A stretch of 61,245 nucleotides of DNA. Origin: an uncultured Gammaproteobacteria bacterium (GTDB lineage Bacteria; Pseudomonadota; Gammaproteobacteria; Chromatiales; Chromatiaceae). This document shows, one piece after another, positions 51,804 through 60,310 of the stretch. Within the stretch, counting starts at the first letter, position 1, and every line of letters starts with the position of its first letter. Under the pieces are notes generated by a model. That model was not told the origin of the DNA. It saw only the letters and a list, made by a program, of their open reading frames with translations, and ran no database searches. The position numbers were made by a program, and so were the translations under genes. The stretch is taken from the NCBI GenBank assembly GCA_937926265.1, contig CALAZS010000044.1:1-61245 (forward strand), in the 5' to 3' direction.

Positions 51804-52583
51804 TTACACAACGGGATTTTGTTTAAGTTTTTCCAGCATGTAAGCAGCAGCTATATTACCAAACGTAGCCGTTACCGGCATCGATGACCCCAATCCGCCA
51901 CAATTGAGTGACTGGTTGGAACAGGTACCGGGGCGTTGCTGACGCAGTTGCCCATCATCCCATAGAAAAACCTGCTGCTCGTCAGACCAGACGCTGGCTA
52001 TTTTGAATTTCTTTTTCAGGTTCCTGGGGAATCCATAGCGTTGCCTGAGCAGGCTGCGTGTTTTAGCCAGCAGAGGATCCTGTTCCGAGCGGGCCAAATC
52101 TGTCAGCCGGATTCGTGTCGGGTCACTTTTACCCCCGGCACCACCGGTGGTGACCAGTTCAATCTCAGATTCACGGCAGTGATTGATTAATGCGGCCTTG
52201 GTGCGAAAATCATCAATGCAGTCAATTACAGCATCAATATGCCCCCTGAGTAATGCCTGCTGGTTATCGGGAGTGATGAAATCGTCAATTAAATTGACTT
52301 CACAATCAGGATTTATCCCGGCAATTCTATGGGCAAGCACTTCAACTTTATTTTTTCCCAATGTCGACTCAAGCGCCTGCAACTGGCGGTTAATGTTGGA
52401 CTCAGCTACATGATCCATGTCGATCAGGGTTATTTTTCCGATGCCACTGCGAACCAGCGCTTCGCAAGCCCAGGAACCAACCCCGCCGACGCCAATAATA
52501 CAAATATGCGCTTTTGACAGGTTTTCGACAGTACCGGAACCATACAGTCGGTCGATTCCTCCAAATCTACGTTGTTTATCCAT
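51804..52583 (-). CDS. tcdA: tRNA threonylcarbamoyladenosine dehydratase
   Basis: TcdA (CsdL) uses ATP to cyclise t6A37 of ANN-decoding tRNAs into ct6A. The 259-residue E1-like protein has the nucleotide-binding GVGGVGSWACEALVRSGIG, NINRQLQAL, VIDCIDDFRTKAALI and the TTGGAGGKSDPTRIRLTDLA segment. The C-terminal hydrophobic GNIAAAYMLEKL is typical. It is divergent from the NUDIX gene. Confidence 0.95.
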   Translation of the reverse strand: MDKQRRFGGIDRLYGSGTVENLSKAHICIIGVGGVGSWACEALVRSGIGKITLIDMDHVAESNINRQLQALESTLGKNKVEVLAHRIAGINPDCEVNLIDDFITPDNQQALLRGHIDAVIDCIDDFRTKAALINHCRESEIELVTTGGAGGKSDPTRIRLTDLARSEQDPLLAKTRSLLRQRYGFPRNLKKKFKIASVWSDEQQVFLWDDGQLRQQRPGTCSNQSLNCGGLGSSMPVTATFGNIAAAYMLEKLKQNPVV

Positions 52584-52649
52584 TATGAAAAGAAATTAGC
52601 CCTAAAATTGAGATTTATTTCATTGATCATCTCAGGTTATGCTCTTTGA

Positions 52650-53543
52650 ATGAAGTTTGTTGAACGGGTAAAGCAGTTTAATAATTTTGAACCTGATGGG
52701 TTTATGCCATTTGTGCATAATGACGAATGTATCGGGTTTATGCGGTTTGATTTTGTTGAAAAGTTAAAGGTTTATCCGGATATTTTCAGTATTTCCGGGC
52801 AGTCGGTTCAGTTGCATAACGCTCTTAAAGGATATAAGCAGATCACTGCGACGCTACTTGAGCTGGGTAATTCCCTGGTTGAATCAGGCGATGTTAAATA
52901 TCTTCTCGATGAACCTTACCCGGTTAAAAATACTGCCTTTGAAACCCTGTTTGAACTGGATCGTGCGCTGGTGGCTTATTTCGGTTTTCGCAGTTACGGG
53001 CAGCATTTAAATGGTTTTGTGCGCAGGGATGAGCAGCTGTTTTTGTGGATTGCCAGGCGATCGCTGGACAGACGAATTTTTCCGGGGAAACTTGATAACC
53101 TGGTAGCCGGTGGATTGCCACACGGACTGTCCCTGAAGGAGAATTTGCAGAAAGAATGCCTTGAAGAGGCAGGCATGCAGCCTGATATTGCCAGCCGGGC
53201 AATTCTGGTATCGGCTCTAACCTATAACGCGATGAATGAAAAAGGTTACAAACCCGATACACTTTACTGCTATGATATTGAATTATCAGAGGAATTTGTC
53301 CCTGAAAATACCGATGGTGAGGTTGCAGGTTTTGAACTCATGCCGGTTGAAGAGGTCAAAGACAAGATAATGGAAGGTGGTCTTTTTAAGCCAAACTGCG
53401 AACTTGTAATAATGGACTTTTTTTGTCGTCACGGACTGATGGACGGAGAGACAGGGGAATTCCTGCAGTTGCAGCAAGCTTTACGGGCACCTTTTAAATT
53501 TGATGAAGTTAATATTGAGTCAAACAATGAAACGGCTAATTAG
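52650..53543 (+). CDS. NUDIX hydrolase with DUF4743 N-terminal domain
   Basis: A 297-residue protein. Residues 1-125 fit DUF4743 (FMPFVHNDECIGFM). Residues about 125-270 form a NUDIX domain whose box reads GGLPHGLSLKENLQKECLEEAG with the expected G, E and REx2EE-like glutamates. Family members resemble yeast YJR142W and thiamine-pyrophosphokinase-like NUDIX proteins that act on damaged thiamine diphosphate. The substrate is not certain. It precedes prc by 18 bases. Confidence 0.88.
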   Translation: MKFVERVKQFNNFEPDGFMPFVHNDECIGFMRFDFVEKLKVYPDIFSISGQSVQLHNALKGYKQITATLLELGNSLVESGDVKYLLDEPYPVKNTAFETLFELDRALVAYFGFRSYGQHLNGFVRRDEQLFLWIARRSLDRRIFPGKLDNLVAGGLPHGLSLKENLQKECLEEAGMQPDIASRAILVSALTYNAMNEKGYKPDTLYCYDIELSEEFVPENTDGEVAGFELMPVEEVKDKIMEGGLFKPNCELVIMDFFCRHGLMDGETGEFLQLQQALRAPFKFDEVNIESNNETAN

Positions 53544-53561
53544 CCCTTACCAGTAAAAAAT

Positions 53562-55652
53562 ATGATCAGATACATCACAACACTTATACTGCTTTTTGTA
53601 ACCAGTCAGGTTGCATTGGCAAAGGTCACCGAAGTTTCATTGGATGAACTCATGCCATCCGAGCAACATCGCGATGCCAGCATTATCGTCACCCAGTTTA
53701 TGAAACGTTACCACTACCTGCATAAGTACGTCGATGATGAATTGTCCGAGCAGATACTTGATAAATTTCTGGAAACCCTCGATCCAAACCGTCACTTTTT
53801 CTTGAGATCTGATATCGAGGCTTTTGACAAGTACCGCTTCGAACTCGACAACGCCTTACGTTCCGGTGAACCTGAAGTGGCGTTTGAGATTTTTAAGTTA
53901 TTCCGCGAACGGGTTGAAAACCGTATTGATTTCGCAATTAAAAAATTAGATCAGTCATTCGATTTTACCAAGGATGAAATGTACCTGTTTGACCGCGAAA
54001 AAGCGCCCTGGGCAGAATCGCTCACAGAACTTGATGATATCTGGCGCAAGCGTGTAAAAAATGATTACCTGACTCAAAAACTTTCCGGTACCGAGCAAGA
54101 CGAAATCAGGAAAAACCTGACAAAACGCTACGAAGGTGTTTTAAGACGTACCAAGCAACTGCATGCCGATGATGTTTTCCAGTTGTTCCTGAATGCCTAC
54201 ACCATTGTTGTAGAGCCTCATACCGGTTACATGTCGCCACGGGCATCCGAGAACTTTGATATCAACATGAGGCTTTCGCTTCAGGGTATTGGTGCTGTTC
54301 TAATGGCTGAGGATGAATTTACCAAGGTGCAAAGTGTTGTTGCCGGCGGACCTGCTGAAAAAAGTGGTCAGATAAAGTCAGGTGACAAGATCGTTGGCGT
54401 TGCCCAGGGTATCGACGGTGAGATGGAAGATATCATTGGCTGGAGCCTGTCCGATGTAGTCCAGCAGATTCGCGGTGACAAGGGCAGTATCGTCCGACTT
54501 AACATTGTGCCCAAGAAAAGTGGCGTAGGCGCACCGCCCAAGGAAATCGTCATTGTACGTGATGAAATCAAACTCGAAGACCAGGCAGCTTCGTCTGAAA
54601 TCATTGAAAATATTGATGGTCTTGAAGGGCTGAAAATTGGTGTGATTGAAATCCCGGCCTTTTACCGTGACTTCGAGGCCATGCAGAAGAATGACCCGGA
54701 TGCCCGCAGTACCACCCGGGATGTCAAAGTGTTACTGACTGAACTGCAAAGCAAGGGAGTGGATGGCATTGTTATTGATTTGAGAAACAATGGTGGTGGA
54801 GCATTATCGGAAGCAACTGAACTGACCGGTCTTTTCATCAAGCAGGGACCCGTTGTGCAGATCAAGGAAAGCAGTGGCAGTATCGATGTAAAGTCCGATG
54901 ATGATCCGTCAGTTTATTATTCCGGCCCTTTGGCGGTTATGGTGAACCGCAACAGTGCCTCTGCTTCAGAAATTTTTGCCGGTGCTATAAAGGACTATCA
55001 TCGTGGCATAGTTATTGGTGAGCCGACTTTTGGCAAGGGCACAGTGCAAACACTGATTGACCTGGGTGAACAGATCCGTTCTGATGAAAACCTGGGGCGC
55101 CTGAGATTAACCATGGCTCAGTTTTTCCGCATCAACGGTGGCAGTACCCAGCATAAGGGCGTTGAACCAGATATTGTTTTCCCTTCAGCCAAGTGGATCT
55201 CTGATCATGGTGAACGTTCCCTTGATAACGCCTTGCCCTGGGCCAGCATCAAACCGGTAAGCCATGACCTCAGGTATTTTGTAAAAGCAGACAACCTGGT
55301 TGAAAAACACAGGGAGCGAATTTCTGATGACCCGGGCTTTGTCTTTATAGAAGAACAGGAAAAACTGCTTAAAGAAATTCGTGATGAAAAAGTCGTTAGC
55401 CTCAACGAGGAAAAACGCAAAATTTCATGGGAAAAGCGTGAGAAACAGCGTATTGAAACCCGTAACCGCTTTAGAAAGTCTAAAGGTTTTCCGTTGATTT
55501 CCGAAGATATGTCTGACGAGGAAAAAGACAAGTACGATGAAGAAGATGATGAGGCATTAAAGTCAGTGCTTCGAAATGAATCGGCTAGAATTCTTTCAGA
55601 CTATATTCGTGAGGAACAGTTTAAGCTGACTCGTTCAGCTAATATTCGTTAA
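53562..55652 (+). CDS. prc: Carboxy-terminal (tail-specific) protease Prc
   Basis: Prc is a periplasmic serine protease that trims C-terminal tails of envelope proteins such as PBP3 and peptidoglycan hydrolases. The 696-residue protein has a signal peptide (ILLFVTSQVALAK), an N-terminal helical domain, a PDZ domain (about 245-340) and the S41 peptidase domain. The catalytic pair is S467 in NRNSASASEIFAG and K492 in GEPTFGKGTVQ. A charged C-terminal helical domain (DUF3340 type) follows. Length matches E. coli Prc. Confidence 0.95.
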   Translation: MIRYITTLILLFVTSQVALAKVTEVSLDELMPSEQHRDASIIVTQFMKRYHYLHKYVDDELSEQILDKFLETLDPNRHFFLRSDIEAFDKYRFELDNALRSGEPEVAFEIFKLFRERVENRIDFAIKKLDQSFDFTKDEMYLFDREKAPWAESLTELDDIWRKRVKNDYLTQKLSGTEQDEIRKNLTKRYEGVLRRTKQLHADDVFQLFLNAYTIVVEPHTGYMSPRASENFDINMRLSLQGIGAVLMAEDEFTKVQSVVAGGPAEKSGQIKSGDKIVGVAQGIDGEMEDIIGWSLSDVVQQIRGDKGSIVRLNIVPKKSGVGAPPKEIVIVRDEIKLEDQAASSEIIENIDGLEGLKIGVIEIPAFYRDFEAMQKNDPDARSTTRDVKVLLTELQSKGVDGIVIDLRNNGGGALSEATELTGLFIKQGPVVQIKESSGSIDVKSDDDPSVYYSGPLAVMVNRNSASASEIFAGAIKDYHRGIVIGEPTFGKGTVQTLIDLGEQIRSDENLGRLRLTMAQFFRINGGSTQHKGVEPDIVFPSAKWISDHGERSLDNALPWASIKPVSHDLRYFVKADNLVEKHRERISDDPGFVFIEEQEKLLKEIRDEKVVSLNEEKRKISWEKREKQRIETRNRFRKSKGFPLISEDMSDEEKDKYDEEDDEALKSVLRNESARILSDYIREEQFKLTRSANIR

Positions 55653-55660
55653 TTTTCAGT

Positions 55661-55924
55661 ATGTCAGTTAACAGACACCAGCTCACAATTTATTTATCCG
55701 ATGGTTCAAAAGAAACCTACACTCTGAATTCAGATGAAGAGATTGATATGGTTCGCAGCTCATTGCTACGTGAGATTTCTAATGAAGGTGTGTTGACGCT
55801 AATGACGGAGGATAAGAGATTGCTGTTTTATCCGCTGAATTCAATTATGAAGATCAGTGTTTCCAATGTGGAAGGTTGGCAGGAGTGTCATACCTGTTTT
55901 ATTAGTGTTACCACTGGCGCGTGA
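55661..55924 (+). CDS. Hypothetical protein, 87 residues
   Basis: A small protein with no signal peptide or membrane segment. It looks beta-rich at the N-terminus (HQLTIYLSDGSKETYTL), with a helix (EEIDMVRSSLLREI) and a strand pair (LLFYPLNSIMKISV). A CxxC-like pair (ECHTC) lies near the C-terminus. I do not recognise the family. It starts 8 bases after prc, so it may be cotranscribed, and it ends 5 bases before the convergent pbpG stop. Confidence 0.6.
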   Translation: MSVNRHQLTIYLSDGSKETYTLNSDEEIDMVRSSLLREISNEGVLTLMTEDKRLLFYPLNSIMKISVSNVEGWQECHTCFISVTTGA

Positions 55925-55929
55925 ATTTT

Positions 55930-56802
55930 TTAAATACCAGACTCAATCCATTTTCTCAGTCTGTTGGCATCGCCGAATGGTGTCAGTTTTCCGTAGCTGT
56001 TTAGAAGCACAATAAACAGCGGCTCCCCAACAATTTCTGCTTCCATCACCAGGCAGCGGCCGGCTTCATTGATATAACCGGTTTTCGAAAGCTCGATATC
56101 CCATTTTTTATTTTTCAGCAGGCGGTTGGTATTCACATATTTTAACGGACCTTTTTTCCGGTACGGGTAAACAGTCAGTTGTTTCTGGGTTGTTGCCTGA
56201 TGAATCAGAGAGTAATTCTTGGATGTTCTTAAAAGTGTTACGAGGTCCTTGGGAGAAGCGATATTTTCAGCTTTAAGGCCAGCGGCATCTGCAAAGTGGC
56301 TGTGATTCATGCCTAAAGACCTGGCTTTGCGATTCATGGCCTTAACAAAGGCTTTCGTACCTCCGGGATACGTTCGGCCCAATGCAGCGGCTGCCCTGTT
56401 TTCAGATGACATCAGGGCCAATTGAATAAGTTCTTTGCGGGTAAGGCTGGCACCGTATTTCAGGCGTGATCCGGTCAGGCGAACCAGGTCACGATCATCT
56501 TTGGTGATGGTGATTTTTTCATCAAGAGGCAGTTTTGAATCCAGAATGACAATTGCGGTCATTAACTTGGTGATCGAAGCAATCGGCATCGAGGTGTCAG
56601 TCGATTTGTGATAGACCAGGTTGCCATGCTTGTCGACAACCAGTGCTGACTCTGATTTTAATTTGAGTTTTTTCTGGTTGAGCTTTTCCCAGATTTGATT
56701 GGTTTTTTGAGCTTGTTGAGTGTTTGAAGGGGAGGCAAAAGTGCTTGATGTAGTGATCAAGAAACCAAGAATGAATACAACCAGAAACAAATTTTTAATC
56801 AC
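55930..56802 (-). CDS. pbpG: D-alanyl-D-alanine endopeptidase PbpG (PBP7)
   Basis: PbpG cleaves D-Ala-mDAP cross-links in periplasmic peptidoglycan. The S11 peptidase motifs are SITK (S76), SEN (133-135) and KTG in LSKTGYINEAG. The N-terminus is a signal peptide (FLVVFILGFLITTSSTFA). I prefer the GTG start at 56802 because CGGAG lies 8 bases upstream and the signal peptide then begins correctly; the longer ATG at 56829 has no ribosome site. Length is 290 residues. Prc, which degrades murein hydrolases, is a neighbour. Confidence 0.92.
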   Translation of the reverse strand: MIKNLFLVVFILGFLITTSSTFASPSNTQQAQKTNQIWEKLNQKKLKLKSESALVVDKHGNLVYHKSTDTSMPIASITKLMTAIVILDSKLPLDEKITITKDDRDLVRLTGSRLKYGASLTRKELIQLALMSSENRAAAALGRTYPGGTKAFVKAMNRKARSLGMNHSHFADAAGLKAENIASPKDLVTLLRTSKNYSLIHQATTQKQLTVYPYRKKGPLKYVNTNRLLKNKKWDIELSKTGYINEAGRCLVMEAEIVGEPLFIVLLNSYGKLTPFGDANRLRKWIESGI

Positions 56803-56895
56803 GTATGAACTCCGATACAGCCTTAACATCAGAATCAGGATAAAATCCCGATTTACTAGTTACTAAGTGTAAAACAAAATTAAGAGATTGCCGAA

Positions 56896-58476
56896 TTGAA
56901 TCAGTTACTTAAACGAAGAATTGAAAAATTTCGTCAAAACAGCCGGGTTACTGTGTTGTCAGGAGGGCTGCGAGGACTTGAAAAGGAAAGTTTAAGGGTT
57001 GCTGGCACCGGTGGCATAGCCATGACGCCTCATCCTGAAAAAATTGGTGCAGCCTTAACCAATCCATGGATCACAACGGACTACTCTGAGGCAATGCCGG
57101 AATTTATCACCCCGCCGCTTGATAATTCACAGGATGTGCTGTGCTTTCTGCAGGATGTACAGACATTCGTTTACCGGCAACTTGAAGATGAAAAACTCTG
57201 GGCAACCAGTATGCCCTGTATTCTCAATGGTGAAGAGAATATTCCACTGGCCCGCTATGGCAAATCCAACGCCGGCACCATGAAAACCGTGTATCGGCGC
57301 GGTCTCGGATATCGATACGGCCGCGTCATGCAGGTGATAGCCGGGGTGCATTTTAATTACTCTGTTCCAGAAGGCTTCTGGCCCGCTTACCAGTCTCTTG
57401 AAGAACAGCAATCAGTTTCTGCCAAAGAGTTTCGAAACCGGGGTTACATGGGGCTGGTGCGAAATCTGCAGCGTTTCGGCTGGCTGATACCCTACCTGAT
57501 GGGCGCTTCACCGGCAGTTTGTAAATCCTTTTTTGGTGACAAACCAAACGAATTGGATGTTTTTGATACTTCCACTTATTACGAACCTTATGCCACATCC
57601 TTAAGAATGGGTGATATTGGCTATCAAAACAGCAAGGAAGAAGGTCTGGGCATCAAGGCGAATTACGACAGCCTGGAAGATTACGTCGATAGCCTGCGCT
57701 GCGCAATCTCAAAACCAGCACCGCTGTGGGAGAAAATGGGCGTTGAGGTTGATGGTAAATGGCGGCAGTTAAATGCCAACATTCTGCAGATTGAAAATGA
57801 ATATTACAGTACCGTCAGGCCAAAAGCGGTTTTGGATGGTATGGAAAAGCCGGTGGATGCCTTGACCAGGAAAGGTATCGAGTATGTAGAGCTACGATCA
57901 CTGGATGTTAATGCCTATCATCCGCTTGGTATTGACCAGGTGCAGCTGGATTTTCTCGAGATTTTTATGCTGTTCTGTCTGCTGCATGAAAGTCCCATGG
58001 TGGATGCAGTTGAACGTCAGGAAATCGATCAGAACATTCTGATGGTTGCTCATAAAGGCCGCACACCTTTACTGAAATTAAAAAGACACGGCGAGTTTAT
58101 TGCGCTTGAAGAATGGGGCACGGAACTGTTTCAACAAATGCTGCTGGTTGCTGAGCTTTTGGATGAATCTTCAGGCAATAACCAGTATGTCAGTGCATTG
58201 CAATATCATTTGAAAATGATTCATGATGCCAACCTGACACCTTCGGCAATGATGCTGGCTGAAATGCGAGTCAAGGGTGAAGGTTTTTATGCATTTGCAA
58301 ACCGCATGTCGCAGGCTCACAAGAAATATTTCGATATAGCGCCACTGGCGACAAGCAGGCTTGAATATTTCAATTCGCTGGTTGAACAATCACATCGCAG
58401 ACAACTCGAGATTGAACAGGCAGATAGCATGGGTTTTGCCGAGTTTTTGCAGGCCTATGAAGCCAGTCAACTTTAA
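56896..58476 (+). CDS. gshA: Glutamate-cysteine ligase
   Basis: GshA makes gamma-glutamylcysteine, the first and limiting step of glutathione synthesis. The 526-residue protein is of the proteobacterial type 1 family. It has LRGLEKESLRV, ITPPL, VIAGVHFNYSVPE, MGASPAVCKSFF, and YVELRSLDVNAYHPLGI near the C-terminal third. It begins with TTG, weakly supported by AAGAGA upstream. Its stop codon lies in the first unit of a 15-bp tandem repeat. gshB is not in the window. Confidence 0.96.
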   Translation: MNQLLKRRIEKFRQNSRVTVLSGGLRGLEKESLRVAGTGGIAMTPHPEKIGAALTNPWITTDYSEAMPEFITPPLDNSQDVLCFLQDVQTFVYRQLEDEKLWATSMPCILNGEENIPLARYGKSNAGTMKTVYRRGLGYRYGRVMQVIAGVHFNYSVPEGFWPAYQSLEEQQSVSAKEFRNRGYMGLVRNLQRFGWLIPYLMGASPAVCKSFFGDKPNELDVFDTSTYYEPYATSLRMGDIGYQNSKEEGLGIKANYDSLEDYVDSLRCAISKPAPLWEKMGVEVDGKWRQLNANILQIENEYYSTVRPKAVLDGMEKPVDALTRKGIEYVELRSLDVNAYHPLGIDQVQLDFLEIFMLFCLLHESPMVDAVERQEIDQNILMVAHKGRTPLLKLKRHGEFIALEEWGTELFQQMLLVAELLDESSGNNQYVSALQYHLKMIHDANLTPSAMMLAEMRVKGEGFYAFANRMSQAHKKYFDIAPLATSRLEYFNSLVEQSHRRQLEIEQADSMGFAEFLQAYEASQL

Positions 58477-58535
58477 GCCAGTCAACTTTAAGCTGGCCTA
58501 CTCGAAGACGGTCTATTATAAGGCCGGTTTTAAAT
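58462..58535. repeat. Decaying 15-bp tandem repeat over the gshA stop codon
   Basis: GCCAGTCAACTTTAA occurs twice exactly (58462, 58477). Degenerate units GCTGGCCTACTCGAA (58492), GACGGTCTATTATAA (58507) and GGCCGGTTTTAAA (58522) follow. The first unit encodes the last residues and stop of gshA. The array fills the gap up to the convergent SDR gene. Confidence 0.8.
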
Positions 58536-58537
58536 TT

Positions 58538-59395
58538 CTAACGTTTGCCGTCTCCAGAGCTTAAAATCAGTAAACGATCCAAAGCGCGATGAGGCAAAAT
58601 ACGCTTTAAAAAAGCAAAAACATAGGTAGGGACAGTTACCGGGTAGCGAATTTTGGGTTTTTTGCTTTCAAGGGCATGTATCACACGCTTAAGCACCGCA
58701 TCAGGTGGCAGGGTAAATGGCGCAGCGGGTCCCTCGGTTTTTAACCTTTTCTTCATTGCGTCGTATTGCGGCTTATGAAAGCTGTTTTCAGAGTCAATGT
58801 TCTCAAAGAATTTCACTATCGCATTTTTTCTGAAATTACTCAGAATTGGTCCCGGTTCAACCAGGGAAAGGTAGATGCCGGTTCCTTTGAGTTCCATCCT
58901 CAATGTGTCGGCCAAACCTTCCAGGGCAAACTTGCTGCAGTTGTAGGCACCACGGTAGGGCATGGCTGCAAAACCTAACACAGAACTGTTATAGATAATT
59001 CTGCCTTCCCCCTGTTTTCGCATTACCGGTAAAACCAGGTTTGTCAGTTCATGCCAGCCCAGGAGGTTGGTTTCGAGTTGGGCGCGTAAGGTCTCGCGAC
59101 TGAGGTCTTCAACAGCACCCGGCTGACCATACGCGCCATTGTTAAACAATGCATAAAGACTGCCCCCGGTGATTTCCAGTGTTTTTGTGACTGCAGCCTG
59201 GATGCTTTCAGAATTATCCAGGTCTAGCTGGATGGCATTCAGTCCCTGTTGCCGAAGCTGTTCCACGTCTTCGATTTTTCGGGCAGAGGCAATTACCTGG
59301 TAGCCGAGTTTGTTGAGTTCGACAGCAACATGATATCCGATGCCAGTTGAACAGCCGGTAATCAGAATTGCACGTTTCTCTTTGGTTTTCTGCAT
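58538..59395 (-). CDS. Short-chain dehydrogenase/reductase
   Basis: A 285-residue classical SDR. The cofactor motif TGCSTGIG (13-20), NNGAYG (85-90), active-site S137 or S138, Y151 and K155 (YNCSK) are present. The arginine at 39 (ASARK) suggests NADPH use. A C-terminal hydrophobic patch (VPTYVFAFLKRILPH) suggests a membrane-near or lipid substrate, which is inference. The substrate is unknown. It is divergent from pomA and convergent with gshA. Confidence 0.88.
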   Translation of the reverse strand: MQKTKEKRAILITGCSTGIGYHVAVELNKLGYQVIASARKIEDVEQLRQQGLNAIQLDLDNSESIQAAVTKTLEITGGSLYALFNNGAYGQPGAVEDLSRETLRAQLETNLLGWHELTNLVLPVMRKQGEGRIIYNSSVLGFAAMPYRGAYNCSKFALEGLADTLRMELKGTGIYLSLVEPGPILSNFRKNAIVKFFENIDSENSFHKPQYDAMKKRLKTEGPAAPFTLPPDAVLKRVIHALESKKPKIRYPVTVPTYVFAFLKRILPHRALDRLLILSSGDGKR

Positions 59396-59426
59396 GACAA
59401 TGGTTTAATAAAAGGCCAATCTGGAT

Positions 59427-59453
59427 TAAAGTTTCCGTCCTCTAAAACGATAA
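59427..59453 (+). promoter_or_regulatory. FliA (sigma 28) promoter of pomAB
   Basis: TAAAGTTT (59427-59434) equals the enterobacterial sigma-28 -35 consensus. An 11-base spacer follows, then AACGATAA (59446-59453), 6 of 8 to GCCGATAA. Spacing is exact and the pomA start codon lies 95 bases downstream. This matches late flagellar gene control of motor stator genes. Confidence 0.7.
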
Positions 59454-59548
59454 CTTTATTAATTGAAGAATTCTATCAAACATCTGGCAGATCAAACGCA
59501 TGCTGATCGGATGGTAAAGCGATATCGCTTTAATTAAGGGAGATTACT

Positions 59549-60304
59549 TTGGATATAGCAACGCTGGTCGGCATTCTTGGTGCTTTCGGTATCATTATCG
59601 GTGCTATTTTAACGGGTGGTGAACTCGGTCCTTTTATTGATGTGCCAGCGCTGCTGATTGTTGTTGGTGGAACCTTCTTTGTAACTTTTTCTCAGGTCAC
59701 ATTAGGCGACTTTCTGGGTTCATTTACAGTCGGCCTCAAATCCTTTCTGTATAAAGTTGATGATCCTCTCAAACTGATTGAAGAGTCAGTTCAACTGGCT
59801 GATATCGCCCGCAAAAATGGCTTGTTGGCGCTGGAAGGTCAGGAAATATCGAATCCTTTTATGCAAAAAGGCATCAGTCTTTGTGTTGATGGACATGACC
59901 CGGCACTCGTTAAGAAAATGCTTCATTCCGAGGTCAAGCTGATGCTGGCGCGCCATGAAAACGGTATTCGAATGTTTACCAACATGGCAACTATGGCACC
60001 GGCGATGGGTATGATTGGTACCCTGGTTGGCCTGGTACAAATGCTATCCAACATGTCAGACCCTGCTGCGATTGGGCCAGCAATGGCTGTTGCCCTGTTG
60101 ACCACCCTGTACGGTGCCATTATTGCAAACGCTTTTGCCCAGCCGGTTGCGGACAAACTCACGCGTTCAACCGAACTGGAAGAACTGAACAGTAAACTGA
60201 TTATTGAAACCATCAGTGGTATCCAGGAAGGTATGAACCCCAGGGTGCTGGAGCAGTTGCTTTCAACTTACCTGCTTAACAGCAAACGCCCAACCGAGGA
60301 ATAA
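59549..60304 (+). CDS. pomA: Flagellar motor stator protein PomA (MotA family)
   Basis: PomA and PomB form the ion-driven stator. The 251-residue protein has four membrane helices (about 3-23, 27-47, 147-168, 179-200). It has the cytoplasmic charged loop with LMLARHENGIRMFTNMATMAPAMGMIGTLVG split over the third helix, and GPAMAVALLTTLYG. It resembles Vibrio PomA, pointing to sodium coupling, rather than E. coli MotA. It starts with TTG behind AAGGGAG. pomB follows after 6 bases. Confidence 0.95.
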   Translation: MDIATLVGILGAFGIIIGAILTGGELGPFIDVPALLIVVGGTFFVTFSQVTLGDFLGSFTVGLKSFLYKVDDPLKLIEESVQLADIARKNGLLALEGQEISNPFMQKGISLCVDGHDPALVKKMLHSEVKLMLARHENGIRMFTNMATMAPAMGMIGTLVGLVQMLSNMSDPAAIGPAMAVALLTTLYGAIIANAFAQPVADKLTRSTELEELNSKLIIETISGIQEGMNPRVLEQLLSTYLLNSKRPTEE

Positions 60305-60310
60305 GGCAGG

